This document shows positions 43,967 through 53,556 of a stretch of DNA of 64,000 nt, piece by piece. This DNA comes from DATJFQ01 sp035492775. Lineage in GTDB: Bacteria; Acidobacteriota; Vicinamibacteria; Vicinamibacterales; 2-12-FULL-66-21. The stretch covers positions 19,563 through 83,562 of the forward strand of contig DATJIW010000090.1 in NCBI GenBank assembly GCA_035492775.1, written 5' to 3'. Under the pieces are notes generated by a model that was given only the letters and a program-made list of their open reading frames with translations, did no database searches and was not told the origin of the DNA. Positions within the stretch are counted from its first letter, which is position 1. Each line of letters begins with the position of its first letter. A program made the translations under genes and the position numbers.

Positions 43967-44584
43967 TCAACCGCGAAGGACCGCGGCAGCGGCTCCGCCG
44001 CTGACGGATTTGCTGTCGGTCGCGTACACCCGCCATTCGTGATCGACCCCGACGTTGATCCCGATCCGGCGCGTCCATTCGACGGTTCGCCGTCGGCCTC
44101 CCCGGCTCTCGATCCTGAGTGCAGACGAAGTGAGATCGAACTGGTTCTGCCGGAGGTCGATCCCAAGCGCCCTCGTCAAATTACCGGGGCCACGACACAG
44201 ATCCGCGAGCGGGATGTCGGCACCTTTGCGGTGCGGCGTCGAGCGCCGCCGCCGCATCAACGCGACGCCGTCTTTCGGTTCGAGCGCGCGGATCAGCACG
44301 GCTGCAGGATGGCCGTCACCTTCGGTCACGGCGTTCACGAGGTAGTGGATGCCGTAATTCAGATACACATAGGCGATGCCCGGGGGGCCGTAGAGCGGCG
44401 CGTTGCGGCGGGTCCGTCCCGGCGCGGCGTGACAGGCGGGATCGCTTTCGCCGATGTAGGCTTCGGCTTCGACGATGATGCCTGACGCGACGCCCTCTGG
44501 CGTGTCGTGTACGAGGACCTTGCCGATGAGAGCCCGCGCGACGTCGATAGTGTCGCGGTCGTAGAACGATCGCCGGAGGATCAC
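43967..44584 (-). CDS. DNA-3-methyladenine glycosylase (AAG/MPG family)
   Basis: Removes alkylated purines and hypoxanthine from DNA. 205 aa, with V-E-A-Y-I-G-E-S-D-P-A-C-H-A (catalytic Glu), R-N-A-P-L-Y-G-P-P-G-I-A-Y-V-Y-L-N-Y-G and C-R-G-P-G-N-L-T-R-A-L-G-I. Start is the GTG at 44584 just before the conserved F-Y-D-R-D-T; upstream frame is not family sequence. It follows the HEAT gene by 26 bp on the same strand. Convergent with htrA. Confidence 0.93.
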   Translation of the reverse strand: MILRRSFYDRDTIDVARALIGKVLVHDTPEGVASGIIVEAEAYIGESDPACHAAPGRTRRNAPLYGPPGIAYVYLNYGIHYLVNAVTEGDGHPAAVLIRALEPKDGVALMRRRRSTPHRKGADIPLADLCRGPGNLTRALGIDLRQNQFDLTSSALRIESRGGRRRTVEWTRRIGINVGVDHEWRVYATDSKSVSGGAAAAVLRG

Positions 44585-44610
44585 TCGTCGAGCCTGCCTC
44601 GTCTTGCGCG

Positions 44611-45825
44611 CTATTGAGGTCCGCGGATGCGGGCCATCGCGCGTTTCGCGGCCGCGGCGACGTCCGGATCCTTGTCCGCCGCGACGGTCTGCAAGGCAGG
44701 AAGCGCGCCGGCGCCGCCGATCATGCCGAGAACGTCCGCAATCGCCTCGCGCGTCTGGGGCTGCGGCTCCTGAAGCCGCGCATAGAGCTGCGGCGCAATG
44801 GGCGGGCCGAGTTCGACGAGCGATTCGACTCCCTGCTGAGCGAGCTTGTCGTTCGTCAGCAGGTCGACGAGGCGCGTGACGTAGTTCTGCCCGAGCTTCT
44901 GAAGCGCGAAGCACGCCGCCAGACGGACCATCGGCGATTCGTCCGTCGTCGCCATCCGTCCGAGTGCGTCGACCTGTGACGTATCGCCCGCGCGGCCCAG
45001 CCCTTCGGCCGCCGAGCGTCTCAGATACGGATCCTTATCCGTCAGGTATGGCTTCAAGACCGGCGCCGTGGATGACGAGCCCATCCGGGCAAGTCCGTCG
45101 AGCGCCGACCAGGCGCCCTCGCCCTTCTTGTAGAACGCCAGCTGCTGCTGGAGCGTCGGGATCGCGCGCGCCTCGTGGATGTATCCCAGTGCGCGCATCG
45201 CAGCATAGCGAACCTCCGCCTGCGAGTCGTTGACGGCCTTGATCAGTTCGTCGCCGGCGGCGGTCACGTTCAGGCGTCCGATCACGAGGGCCGCGGCCGC
45301 GCGAATCGCGGGATCGTAGTGGTCGAGCGCTTTTACGAGCTGTTGTGCAGCCGCGGCGTCGAGCGGCGGGCGGGCAATGACGCCAAGCGCATAGGTCGCT
45401 TCGGAACGGACGCGCGGCGTCTCGTCGTCGATTGCAGTCAGCAGCGATGAGACGAGCGTCCGCGGGACGGGCTGCGGCCACACCGCAGCCGGCCCGAGCT
45501 GGAATGCCGCTTCCGCGACCGCCGACTGCCGTTTCTCGATCACGAACGCCACCATGCGCCGGGACCGCACGTCCTGGCCGAGATAGAACGAGAGCTCGGC
45601 CGCGATCGTCTCGAGCTGGATCTCGTCCACCGGATCGTTCACCAGCGGCGCGAGCGGCTCGATCGCTTCCGGATATTTCGCGTCGCGCAACAGTTTCACC
45701 GAGGCAAGACGCGTCTTGGCGTCCGGATTTCTGAGGTTGCGCACGACATCGTCGAAGCGCAGGGTTTGCGCCCCGACGATTGGCGCTGCGGCGAGCAGAC
45801 ACAACACTGCACAGATTTTCCGCAT
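44611..45825 (-). CDS. Secreted HEAT-repeat protein
   Basis: 404 aa with a signal peptide (A-V-L-C-L-L-A-A-A-P-I-V-G-A). The mature part is a continuous HEAT/PBS-lyase-type solenoid of about ten repeats: V-R-S-E-A-T-Y-A-L-G-V-I, I-R-A-A-A-A-L-V-I-G-R-L, L-R-R-S-A-A-E-G-L-G-R-A, V-R-L-A-A-C-F-A-L-Q-K-L. Such scaffolds bind proteins; no catalytic residues are expected. Likely periplasmic. Preceded by an extended -10 promoter. Confidence 0.87.
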   Translation of the reverse strand: MRKICAVLCLLAAAPIVGAQTLRFDDVVRNLRNPDAKTRLASVKLLRDAKYPEAIEPLAPLVNDPVDEIQLETIAAELSFYLGQDVRSRRMVAFVIEKRQSAVAEAAFQLGPAAVWPQPVPRTLVSSLLTAIDDETPRVRSEATYALGVIARPPLDAAAAQQLVKALDHYDPAIRAAAALVIGRLNVTAAGDELIKAVNDSQAEVRYAAMRALGYIHEARAIPTLQQQLAFYKKGEGAWSALDGLARMGSSSTAPVLKPYLTDKDPYLRRSAAEGLGRAGDTSQVDALGRMATTDESPMVRLAACFALQKLGQNYVTRLVDLLTNDKLAQQGVESLVELGPPIAPQLYARLQEPQPQTREAIADVLGMIGGAGALPALQTVAADKDPDVAAAAKRAMARIRGPQ

Positions 45826-45851
45826 GGCTGATATTGGAGGGAGCGGTCCTT

Positions 45852-45857
45852 ATTTTA
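45852..45857 (-). promoter_or_regulatory. Extended -10 (TGC-TAAAAT) for the HEAT gene
   Basis: TAAAAT on the minus strand with TG one base upstream, 26 nt before the ATG at 45825; a short leader follows. Confidence 0.5.
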
Positions 45858-45919
45858 GCAGCCGGAAGGATAGAACGGCTGAATCAGTCCCTGGTCCACC
45901 GTCTGTGTTCAATTGCCGA

Positions 45920-48874
45920 CTATGCGTATGCGTTCGAGCGGCCGGTCGCGAGCGCTTCCCTCAGGTACCGACCGGTGTGTGATTCAGAGTGCTGGGCGAT
46001 CTGCTCCGGCGTCCCCGTCACGATGACCGCGCCCCCGGCCTCGCCGCCTTCGGGCCCGAGATCAATGACCCAGTCAGCCGTCTTGATGACGTCGAGGTTG
46101 TGCTCGATCACGAGCAGGCTGTGGCCCGCCTGCAGCAGTTTCCTGAATGCCGCGAGCAGCTTCGCGATGTCGTCGAAGTGCAGGCCCGTCGTGGGCTCGT
46201 CCAGGATGTACAGAACGCGATCGCCGGTCTGCGTCGACAGGTGCGCCGCGATCTTGATGCGCTGCGCCTCCCCTCCCGACAGCGTCGTGGCAGGCTGCCC
46301 CAGCCGCAGATATCCCAGGCCGATTTCGTCGAGCACCTGCAGACGCCGCAGCACTTTCGGCGACGTGCTGAAGAACGTCAGCGCCTCACGGACCGTCATG
46401 TCGAGCACCTGATCGATGCTCCGACCGCGGTACTTCACGTCGAGCACCTGAGGTTTGAAGCGTTTGCCTTCGCAGACCTCGCAGGGCACGAAGACGTCGG
46501 CCAGGAACTGCATCTCGACCTTGACTTCCCCTTCGCCTTCGCACGCCTCGCAGCGTCCGCCGGGCACGTTGAACGAGAAATGGCTCGCGCTCAGGCCGCG
46601 GGTTCTCGCATCCTTCGTCGCGGCGAACAGCTCGCGGATCGGATCGAACGCCTTGAGATACGTCACAGGGTTGGATCGCGGCGTCCGACCGATCGGCGCC
46701 TGATCGACAAGGACGACGTCGGAGATGAACTCCGCTCCTTCGAGCTTCCGGTGCGTTCCCACCCGGCGGTCCCAGTCTCCCTTCGCGCGCTTCAACGCGG
46801 CATACAGCACGTCGTGCACGAAGGTGCTCTTTCCAGACCCGCTGACGCCGGTCACGCACGTGAGCAGGCCAAGCGGAATCTCAACGTCGATGTTCTTCAG
46901 ATTGTGCTCGGATGCCGCCAGCACGCGGATGCGCTGGTTCGACGGACGACGGCGGGTTGCCGGCACCGGAATCGCCAGCTCGTCGCGCATGTATTTCGCC
47001 GTGAGCGACCGCGGTTCCTTGAGCAGATTCGACAGCGTCCCGGAGAAAATGACGCGTCCGCCCTGCTCGCCCGCTCCGAGTCCCATGTCGACGACCTGGT
47101 CGGCGACCTTGATCATGTCGGCGTCGTGCTCGACGACGAGGACGGTGTTGCCTTGATCGCGCAGCTGCCGGAGGATCGCGATCAACCGCTCGTTGTCCCG
47201 CGAATGCAGGCCAATCGACGGCTCGTCGAGCACGTACAGCGTATCTACCAGCGCGGATCCGAGCGACGTCGCCAGGTTGATCCGCTGCGACTCGCCGCCC
47301 GAAAGCGTCGACGAGAGCCTGTCGAGCGTCAGGTAATCGAGCCCGACATCGCGCAGGAATCCCAGCCGCTTGCGGATCTCGGCCAGCACTTTTTCGGCAA
47401 CGGCGGCATCCTTCTCGGACAACCGGAGCTCGGCGAAGAAGCGATCCGCCTCTCGGACGGTGAGCGCGCAGACGACATCGATCGTCCGATCTCCGACGCG
47501 AACGTCGCGCGCTTCCCGGCGCAGCCGCGCGCCGTTGCATTCCGGACAGGTCAGGTATCCCCGATAACGGCTCAGGAACACCCGGACGTGCACCTTGTAC
47601 TTCTTGCGTTCGAGCCAGCGGAAGAAGCCCTTCACGCCTTCCCACTCGGTGGTCCGCTGTCCGGAGACCGCCGGTGCGTCGCCTTCGATGACGAACTGTT
47701 TTTCGTCCGGAGTGAGATCGGACCAGGGAACGTCGAGCCGCACGCGTTTCTTCGCGACGCGCTTCAGCTCGGCGAGCTGCGCGCGATAGTGCGGCTTGCT
47801 CCAGGGCTCGATCGCCCCCTGCTGGATCGACTTGGACGGGTCGGGCACGACGAGGTCCATGTCGAGCTCGATGATGTTGCCGAATCCGTGGCACAGCGGA
47901 CACGCGCCGAACGGGTTATTGAACGAAAAAAGCCGGGGCTGCGGGACTTCGTATGGGATGTTGCAGCTGCGGCACTCGAAACGCTCCGAAAACCGGTGGA
48001 CGACGGGCGCTTCCGACGCTGACGCCGACTCGATCGCGAACGCGGCGCCGCCGCCTTCCTGATAGGCAATCTCGATCGAATCGGTCAGGCGTGCGCGGAC
48101 GTCCGGGTCGATCTTCACTCGATCGACGATCACCTGGAGCGTCGCGCGATCGCGAAGCGAGGCCGTGTCGACGTCTTCGACGTTTACGGTTTGTCCGTCG
48201 ACGTACAATCGGCCGAAGCCCTTGCGGCGCAGTGCAGCCAGAGTCTCTGCGACGGGATCGATGAGGTCCGGCAGATCCGGCTGCGGTACGTCGGGCTGAT
48301 CGTCGATGGCATCGCCTGAGATCTCGTCTTCGTCCGCGTCCGGTTCGGGAGCGACCACGGCCAGCGGCGTGGCCGTGACGACGGGCATTTCGAATCCGAT
48401 CAATAGTCGGGTGCCTGGGGGAAGCTCCCCCAGGCGCGCCGCGACGACTTCCGCGGTCTCCCGGATGACCTCCCGGCCGCAGGAACGGCAGAAGGTCCGT
48501 CCGACGCGCGCGTAGAGCAGCCGCAGATAGTCGTGAATCTCCGTCGTCGTTCCGACGGTGGAACGCGGGTTGCGAATGCTGTTCTTCTGGCGGATCGCGA
48601 TCGCCGGGCAGATCCCTTCGATGGCATCTATGTCCGGCTTTTCCATCCGCTCGAGGAACTGGCGCGCGTATGCCGACAAGGACTCGACATACCGGCGCTG
48701 ACCTTCGGCGTAAATCGTGTCGAATGCGAGGGATGACTTACCGGACCCGCTCACGCCTGTCATCACGATGAGCGACCGGGGCGGGAGGGTCAGATCGACG
48801 TTCTTCAGATTGTGCGTCCGGGCGCCGCGCACGACGATCTGGCCGCGAGCGGGCCCGGTTGTGGGTAGTGCCAT
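45920..48874 (-). CDS. uvrA: Excinuclease ABC subunit A
   Basis: Damage-recognition ATPase of nucleotide excision repair. 984 aa. Two ABC modules: first P-loop G-V-S-G-S-G-K-S-S-L-A-F, signature L-S-G-G-E-S-Q-R-I; second P-loop G-V-S-G-S-G-K-S-T-F-V, signature L-S-G-G-E-A-Q-R-I-K. Zinc-finger Cys pairs at C-R-S-C...C-P-L-C, C-P-E-C and C-E-A-C...C-E-V-C. UvrB-binding and insertion domains are present. ATG at 48874 is preferred over one 21 nt upstream; neither has a strong Shine-Dalgarno. Divergent from the RRM gene. Confidence 0.96.
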   Translation of the reverse strand: MALPTTGPARGQIVVRGARTHNLKNVDLTLPPRSLIVMTGVSGSGKSSLAFDTIYAEGQRRYVESLSAYARQFLERMEKPDIDAIEGICPAIAIRQKNSIRNPRSTVGTTTEIHDYLRLLYARVGRTFCRSCGREVIRETAEVVAARLGELPPGTRLLIGFEMPVVTATPLAVVAPEPDADEDEISGDAIDDQPDVPQPDLPDLIDPVAETLAALRRKGFGRLYVDGQTVNVEDVDTASLRDRATLQVIVDRVKIDPDVRARLTDSIEIAYQEGGGAAFAIESASASEAPVVHRFSERFECRSCNIPYEVPQPRLFSFNNPFGACPLCHGFGNIIELDMDLVVPDPSKSIQQGAIEPWSKPHYRAQLAELKRVAKKRVRLDVPWSDLTPDEKQFVIEGDAPAVSGQRTTEWEGVKGFFRWLERKKYKVHVRVFLSRYRGYLTCPECNGARLRREARDVRVGDRTIDVVCALTVREADRFFAELRLSEKDAAVAEKVLAEIRKRLGFLRDVGLDYLTLDRLSSTLSGGESQRINLATSLGSALVDTLYVLDEPSIGLHSRDNERLIAILRQLRDQGNTVLVVEHDADMIKVADQVVDMGLGAGEQGGRVIFSGTLSNLLKEPRSLTAKYMRDELAIPVPATRRRPSNQRIRVLAASEHNLKNIDVEIPLGLLTCVTGVSGSGKSTFVHDVLYAALKRAKGDWDRRVGTHRKLEGAEFISDVVLVDQAPIGRTPRSNPVTYLKAFDPIRELFAATKDARTRGLSASHFSFNVPGGRCEACEGEGEVKVEMQFLADVFVPCEVCEGKRFKPQVLDVKYRGRSIDQVLDMTVREALTFFSTSPKVLRRLQVLDEIGLGYLRLGQPATTLSGGEAQRIKIAAHLSTQTGDRVLYILDEPTTGLHFDDIAKLLAAFRKLLQAGHSLLVIEHNLDVIKTADWVIDLGPEGGEAGGAVIVTGTPEQIAQHSESHTGRYLREALATGRSNAYA

Positions 48875-49036
48875 GTATATGGAGAATTCCGGCATGGCCG
48901 GAACAGTCCATCGTAGCGCGGCCGTGGCCCGGCAGCAACCTCGGCGGTCAAACCGTGTTATTTTGTGGGGCCGCGCGCACGATGGGCGCGGACGGCGGCC
49001 GGCGATTGCCTGACGCCCGTTTACAACGAGGGAGCT

Positions 49037-49690
49037 GTGTCAGTCCGTCTGTTCATCGGGAACCTGCCGTATTCCGCAACCGAAGCGGACCTACGCGAGC
49101 ACCTGTCCGGCGTCGGCGCACCAACATCGGTCGTACTGCCTGTCGATCGCGAGACCGGCCGTCCACGCGGCTTCGCATTCGTGGACTACGCGGACCGGGC
49201 GGTCGCGGAGCAGGCGATCCAGCGATTCGATCAGCAGCCGTTCCGCGGACGGCCGCTGGCTGTCAGCGAAGCGCGGCCGCGGGAAGAGCGCGGCCCCGGA
49301 GGACCCCGGCCCGGCGGCTTCGGTGGTCCGCGCCCGGGCGGCGGCCCTGGCGGCCCGCGGCCGGGAGGCTTCAGCGGCGCTCGTCCCGCAGGACCGGGCG
49401 GAACCGCGAGTCCCGGCGGCTTCAGCGGCCCTCGGCCGGGCGGATTCGCACCCCGCACGGGTGACGTTCCCACGTCGCGCAGCAAGAATTTCGGGCCGGA
49501 CGCTCCACCGAAACACAAGCGCAAACAGAAAGAGCGGAACGATCGCGGCCCTCGCGGCCCGATCAAGGAACGGCCCGTCGGCCGGTTGTACGACGCGGAC
49601 GAGGACTGGCGCGCGATTGATCAGGCCGACGAGGACCCCGAGATCGACAACATCGCGACGCACAAGGACGAGGACGAAGGCGAAGAATAA
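49037..49690 (+). CDS. RNA-binding protein: RRM plus Gly/Pro/Arg-rich region
   Basis: 217 aa. Residues 3-80 are an RRM with RNP2 L-F-I-G-N-L-P and RNP1 R-G-F-A-F-V. Residues 85-150 are P-G-G and R-P-G-G repeats, disordered and likely RNA- or self-associating. A basic patch (K-H-K-R-K-Q-K) and an acidic tail ending E-D-E-G-E-E follow. Such RRM proteins are often cold- or stress-induced RNA chaperones. GTG at 49037 has GAGGGAG just upstream; a TTATTT -10-like box about 70 nt upstream gives a leader. Confidence 0.88.
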   Translation: MSVRLFIGNLPYSATEADLREHLSGVGAPTSVVLPVDRETGRPRGFAFVDYADRAVAEQAIQRFDQQPFRGRPLAVSEARPREERGPGGPRPGGFGGPRPGGGPGGPRPGGFSGARPAGPGGTASPGGFSGPRPGGFAPRTGDVPTSRSKNFGPDAPPKHKRKQKERNDRGPRGPIKERPVGRLYDADEDWRAIDQADEDPEIDNIATHKDEDEGEE

Positions 49691-49753
49691 CCGTCACTGG
49701 TCTTCTGCCGCCCGGATCCGTTCCCGGAATCGGGCCCGAACGACGAGCTGAGC

Positions 49754-50152
49754 ATGCAAACGCACGTCAAGGTTCTCGGTGTGCTCTTCATCGCGCTGAG
49801 CGCAATCTGCATCTGCGCCGCGATTTTTTTCTTTATCGCGTTCGCGATCGGCGCGTCTGCCACGGCGGCGAATGCGGACCCGCACGATACGGCTATCGCG
49901 CTGCCCATCATCGGCGCCGTCGGCACGGCCTTCGTCGCATTCCTCGTTGTCCTGTCGATCCCCGGAATCGTGGTCGGCATCGGTCTGCTGAACTTCCGCC
50001 CATGGGCGCGCATCGTCGGGATCGCGCTGTCCGCTCTGAACCTGATAAACATCCCGTTCGGGACGCTGCTCGGCATCTACGGGCTGTGGGTGCTCCTCAA
50101 CAGTGAGACCGAACCTCTCTTCCTGCCAAGATCGAAGAACCTGACAGTCTGA
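49754..50152 (+). CDS. Small polytopic membrane protein, 132 aa
   Basis: Three to four hydrophobic segments (V-L-F-I-A-L-S-A-I-C-I-C-A-A; A-F-V-A-F-L-V-V-L-S-I-P-G-I-V-V-G-I-G-L-L; G-T-L-L-G-I-Y-G-L-W-V-L-L). The G-x-x-L-L-x-F-R-P-W-A-R and G-x-Y-x-L-W-V-L pattern is common in small bacterial membrane proteins of unknown role. 63 bp after the RRM gene. ATG at 49754. Confidence 0.75.
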   Translation: MQTHVKVLGVLFIALSAICICAAIFFFIAFAIGASATAANADPHDTAIALPIIGAVGTAFVAFLVVLSIPGIVVGIGLLNFRPWARIVGIALSALNLINIPFGTLLGIYGLWVLLNSETEPLFLPRSKNLTV

Positions 50153-50230
50153 TCGTCCTGCAACGATTGTTGATTTGAACCTGGCCAGCAAGACCTCTGC
50201 TGGTGTGCATCTTGCACTCCGCGCCGAGCG

Positions 50231-51391
50231 ATGGCGTCGCATATCGCCACCGAAGAGTGGCAGAGCTTCGAGCTCCGGATGCGACGACGCCGCGCGGAGC
50301 GGATGATGGCTCGCGCGGAAGCGGCGCTCGATGCCGGATCGTGTGACGAGGCCCGCGCAGCGCTCGACGAGGCGCGCCGCCTCTGTCCGACACTGACGGC
50401 GATCGACGATCTCGAAGCGAAGGTCGCGCAAGCGGCGGAGCAGGCTGTGCGCGCGCCGGTGATGGCGCGCGCGCGTCGCGCCATTGCCATCGCCGCGGGT
50501 CTGCTCGTGTGCGCCGCCGCCGGAACGTACGGTTGGCGCGTCGCCGCTGTGCCGACGCATTCCACAACCTTGAATTCCATGACACCGGCGGCTTCGACCG
50601 CTGTCGTGCCGCCCGCGCAGCCTGCTCCCGGCCCGCCTCCCTCACCCGCGATCAGAATTGAGACCGAACAAGTTCCGCCTGTGGTGATCTCCGGCGCGGA
50701 TTCAGACGCAGCCGTGCCTTCGGCGCCGGCTCCAATCCAGCAGAAGCCGTTTGAGAGCGCGGCGATGACCTCTCCATCGCCCGCGCGAGGTGATACGAAC
50801 GCTGTCCCGCAACCCGCAGGCACCGCTGGACCGGTTCCTGCGCAATCGCCGGAACCGCCGGAGCCCGCGCCGGCCGACGTCGGCGCCATCGCCGCTCTCG
50901 GCAAGGAGACGCCGCTTGCCGCTCCGACAGCGGCCGTCGATCGCAGCGACCGGCCTGCGGAGCCGACCACGGGCGGGGTGGGGCCGCACGCAGCGCCGCT
51001 GATTGCTCGCGCGGCCGATCCCGCGCCCCCCATGCCGTCGCTCCCGACGCCGAAGCGGGCGGACGATGCGGCGCTCGTGCGGAGCACGCTCGACAGGTAT
51101 GCGGAGGCGTACACACGCCTGGATGCCGATGCGGCAAAGGCGGTCTGGCCGAGCGTGAATCGCACGGCGCTGTCCCGGGCGTTCAACGGACTGAACGAGC
51201 AGAAGATCGCATTTGCAGATTGTTCCGTCGATGTCCGCAGCACCGTGGCGCGCGCGACTTGTTCCGGATCGGCAACGTGGGAGCCGAAGATCGGCGGAGG
51301 TCCCCACACGGACATGCGCCGCTGGGCGTTCGACCTCGAGAAGAGCGGCGACGACTGGGTGATTCGCGACGCGCGCGTTCAGAACAGATAA
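50231..51391 (+). CDS. Hypothetical membrane-anchored protein with NTF2-like C-terminus
   Basis: 386 aa. Residues 1-70 are helical and TPR-like (A-R-A-A-L-D-E-A-R-R-L-C-P). One membrane helix follows near residues 80-97 (A-I-A-I-A-A-G-L-L-V-C-A-A-A), then a long Pro/Ala/Thr-rich linker (100-270). The last 100 residues resemble an NTF2/SnoaL fold: V-R-S-T-L-D-R-Y-A-E-A-Y-T-R-L-D, then W-A-F-D-L-E-K-S-G-D-D-W-V-I. Topology places the C-terminal domain outside the cytoplasm. No enzymatic call. It overlaps the convergent beta-barrel gene by 13 bp. Confidence 0.72.
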   Translation: MASHIATEEWQSFELRMRRRRAERMMARAEAALDAGSCDEARAALDEARRLCPTLTAIDDLEAKVAQAAEQAVRAPVMARARRAIAIAAGLLVCAAAGTYGWRVAAVPTHSTTLNSMTPAASTAVVPPAQPAPGPPPSPAIRIETEQVPPVVISGADSDAAVPSAPAPIQQKPFESAAMTSPSPARGDTNAVPQPAGTAGPVPAQSPEPPEPAPADVGAIAALGKETPLAAPTAAVDRSDRPAEPTTGGVGPHAAPLIARAADPAPPMPSLPTPKRADDAALVRSTLDRYAEAYTRLDADAAKAVWPSVNRTALSRAFNGLNEQKIAFADCSVDVRSTVARATCSGSATWEPKIGGGPHTDMRRWAFDLEKSGDDWVIRDARVQNR

Positions 51392-52545
51392 TCGAACGAC
51401 AGCGACGGGGCCCACGGCGCGGTGAGACCATCGTGCCCGAGGCGCCACTGCACCTGTCCGGACACGACCAGCGTTCCCGCCACGTTCCATTTCACCCCGG
51501 TGACGAGGGAGGACAGCATGGACGCATTGTCTCCCGGCAGCAGACGCAAGGTTTCGACACCGACGATCGTCGGGTGCGGCTGCGACACTGGAACGATGCC
51601 GTGTAGATCGGACAACCGTCGAACGAGCGTTTCCCCGGACGCCGTGACGCGGGGACTCAACGCCACCGTGACGGCACCGCCGGCTGTGATCTCGTCGGAC
51701 GCGCCGCCGCGCACGAAGCCGGCGTTCCCGTGGACGCTGAGGCGGGGTCCCTCCGCCGATCCGAGGGCGAGTACGCGGACGGCGGATCGGCCGGCTCCCA
51801 GCAGGTCGTCTTCGTTGCCCGTCGGGAGGCGCACCTCGGTAGCAACGCCGAACGCGCCCTGCCGGGTATTCACGATCGCGTATTTGGCGCGAATGGCAAC
51901 GTCGGCGATGCCGCTCGCGTCGGCGCTCCCGCTCGCCTGGACGAACGTCTGACCGCGGTAGACATTCGTGCGGGAACCCTCGATGTGGAGCTGTACCAGC
52001 GGAAGCGCGGCGCCGAGCTCGAGGCGATCGGTGATGCCGTAGCTTCCAAAGACTGTCAGCGTATTGGTTCGAATCCTCAGCGTCAGCGATTCCACGTCGA
52101 ACGGCGCCGCCTCGTCCGTGAATTGATTCGCCGTGGTCACAAGCGTGCCGTCATCGAGATGCAAACCGTCCAGCTGGTCGTATGACGCGTGCGTTGCCGA
52201 TGCCCCGAGCGAGAGGTGCCCGCGGCCGCCGGTGGCGGCGCGCTCGACGAAGAATGTGCCGAAGCTTTGGCTGACACGCGTCATCGTGCCCAGCTCCGGA
52301 TCCAGCCGATAGACGAAACCGCTCGAAGAGGTTCCTATGGGCGCGCTGGTGAGATTGATGAGCAGCGCGCGTGCAATCGTGTCGCGCGTGGCTGCCGCGG
52401 CGGCTTGATCCTTCTGGAAGTCGCCAGTGGACACGGCCTGGTTCGTCACGAGGAACGAGATGATGTCGTTCGGCGTCGTCTGCGCCGACGCCGGTGCCGC
52501 GATCCCTGCTGCCGCGAGCACGAAGATGAAAAGGCGGCGGCGCAT
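51379..52545 (-). CDS. Putative outer-membrane beta-barrel protein
   Basis: 388 aa with a signal peptide (F-I-F-V-L-A-A-A-G-I-A-A-P-A-S-A). The body alternates polar/hydrophobic strands (L-T-V-F-G-S-Y-G-I-T-D-R-L-E-L-G; V-A-I-R-A-K-Y-A-I-V) and ends in an aromatic residue (S-F-D-Y-L-F), the usual barrel-assembly signal. Channel or transporter-like; substrate unknown. Start overlaps the BACON gene stop (TGATG), so the two are one transcript. Confidence 0.78.
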   Translation of the reverse strand: MRRRLFIFVLAAAGIAAPASAQTTPNDIISFLVTNQAVSTGDFQKDQAAAAATRDTIARALLINLTSAPIGTSSSGFVYRLDPELGTMTRVSQSFGTFFVERAATGGRGHLSLGASATHASYDQLDGLHLDDGTLVTTANQFTDEAAPFDVESLTLRIRTNTLTVFGSYGITDRLELGAALPLVQLHIEGSRTNVYRGQTFVQASGSADASGIADVAIRAKYAIVNTRQGAFGVATEVRLPTGNEDDLLGAGRSAVRVLALGSAEGPRLSVHGNAGFVRGGASDEITAGGAVTVALSPRVTASGETLVRRLSDLHGIVPVSQPHPTIVGVETLRLLPGDNASMLSSLVTGVKWNVAGTLVVSGQVQWRLGHDGLTAPWAPSLSFDYLF

Positions 52546-53534
52546 CAGTCCTTCTGCTGCCTGACGATGTCGGCGATCACTGTGCCTCCCGGCTGCTGCT
52601 GCCCGTGCACGAACACGGTGTCGTGGTTAGCAATGTCTTTGCACGAGCCGGCCTCGAAATCGGTCGACGTCGTCGTCTGCACGGTCGTCTTGCGGTCGAC
52701 GCGGAAGGAAATCACCGGGCACACGCCCTTCAGCTGGTCGACCTGTCCCGTCACATCGATGATCGGAGTAGGCGCAGGCGGCGGCTGCGGAGCTGGTGAA
52801 GGCGACGGCGCGGGCCCGGGCGCCGGCGTCGGAGGCGGAGTCGGCGAGGGCGCCGGCATGGGGGCCGGTCCAGGCGTGGGCGCTGGAGCAGGCGGTGTCA
52901 GCGGCGGACTCAATTGGTGGAGTACGACCTGATCAGGTCCGATGGTGAGAGTGACCGTTCGGGCGGGACCGGGGTTAGCAGTTGCGATGATCGACACCGT
53001 GCCGGGACCCTTACCCGATTGCGGCGAGACAGTCACCCACGTCGCACTCGCGGTTGCGGTCCAACTACACGCGGCATGCGTGGAGACGCCGACCGTCGCC
53101 TGTCCCCCGTTCGCGCCAAGCGAGTCTTCCGAGGACGTGATCTTGTACTGACATGGTGCGGCGCCCTGCGAGACGGGCGCCAGCGCGCTGTTCACAGCGA
53201 CACTGCCCTGACGTGCAACGGGATCGGCATTCGCGTCGACCGAGTACGAGACGGTTCCGTCGCCTTGGCCCGACTGCCCCGTCGTGATGTGAATCCAGGC
53301 GCCAGAAGAGGAGGCAGACCAGGCGCACTCACGCGAGGTCGACACGGTCACGCTGCCGCTCCCACCTTGCGCACCGAAGCTGCCGGATGGGCCGGTCAAC
53401 GTCACCTGACACTTGACCGCGGTCGGGCCGGTGACGTTGGTCGTGGCGGAGCTGCCACAGGCGATGAGGGCGACGCCAAGCCCAACCGAACACAGCAGAG
53501 GTCGCCACCCTTGCACGGCCACCAGTGCATGCAT
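52545..53534 (-). CDS. Lipoprotein with two BACON-like domains and a proline-rich linker
   Basis: 329 aa. The signal sequence ends in a lipobox-like L-I-A-C-G. Two BACON-like beta-sandwich domains follow (C-A-W-S-A-S-S-S-G-A-W-I; C-S-W-T-A-T-A-S-A-T-W-V-T-V), then a ~60-residue Pro/Ala linker and a C-terminal DUF5666-like unit. BACON domains are thought to bind carbohydrate or mucin. ATG at 53534 preferred; a TTG six codons upstream is possible. Coupled to the barrel gene. Confidence 0.8.
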   Translation of the reverse strand: MHALVAVQGWRPLLCSVGLGVALIACGSSATTNVTGPTAVKCQVTLTGPSGSFGAQGGSGSVTVSTSRECAWSASSSGAWIHITTGQSGQGDGTVSYSVDANADPVARQGSVAVNSALAPVSQGAAPCQYKITSSEDSLGANGGQATVGVSTHAACSWTATASATWVTVSPQSGKGPGTVSIIATANPGPARTVTLTIGPDQVVLHQLSPPLTPPAPAPTPGPAPMPAPSPTPPPTPAPGPAPSPSPAPQPPPAPTPIIDVTGQVDQLKGVCPVISFRVDRKTTVQTTTSTDFEAGSCKDIANHDTVFVHGQQQPGGTVIADIVRQQKD

Positions 53535-53556
53535 GGGCCGCACCAGCCACAATCAC

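Noticed and set aside
49691..49753. Possible terminator after the RRM gene
   Set aside because: Only a short imperfect GC stem and no T-run; not supportable.
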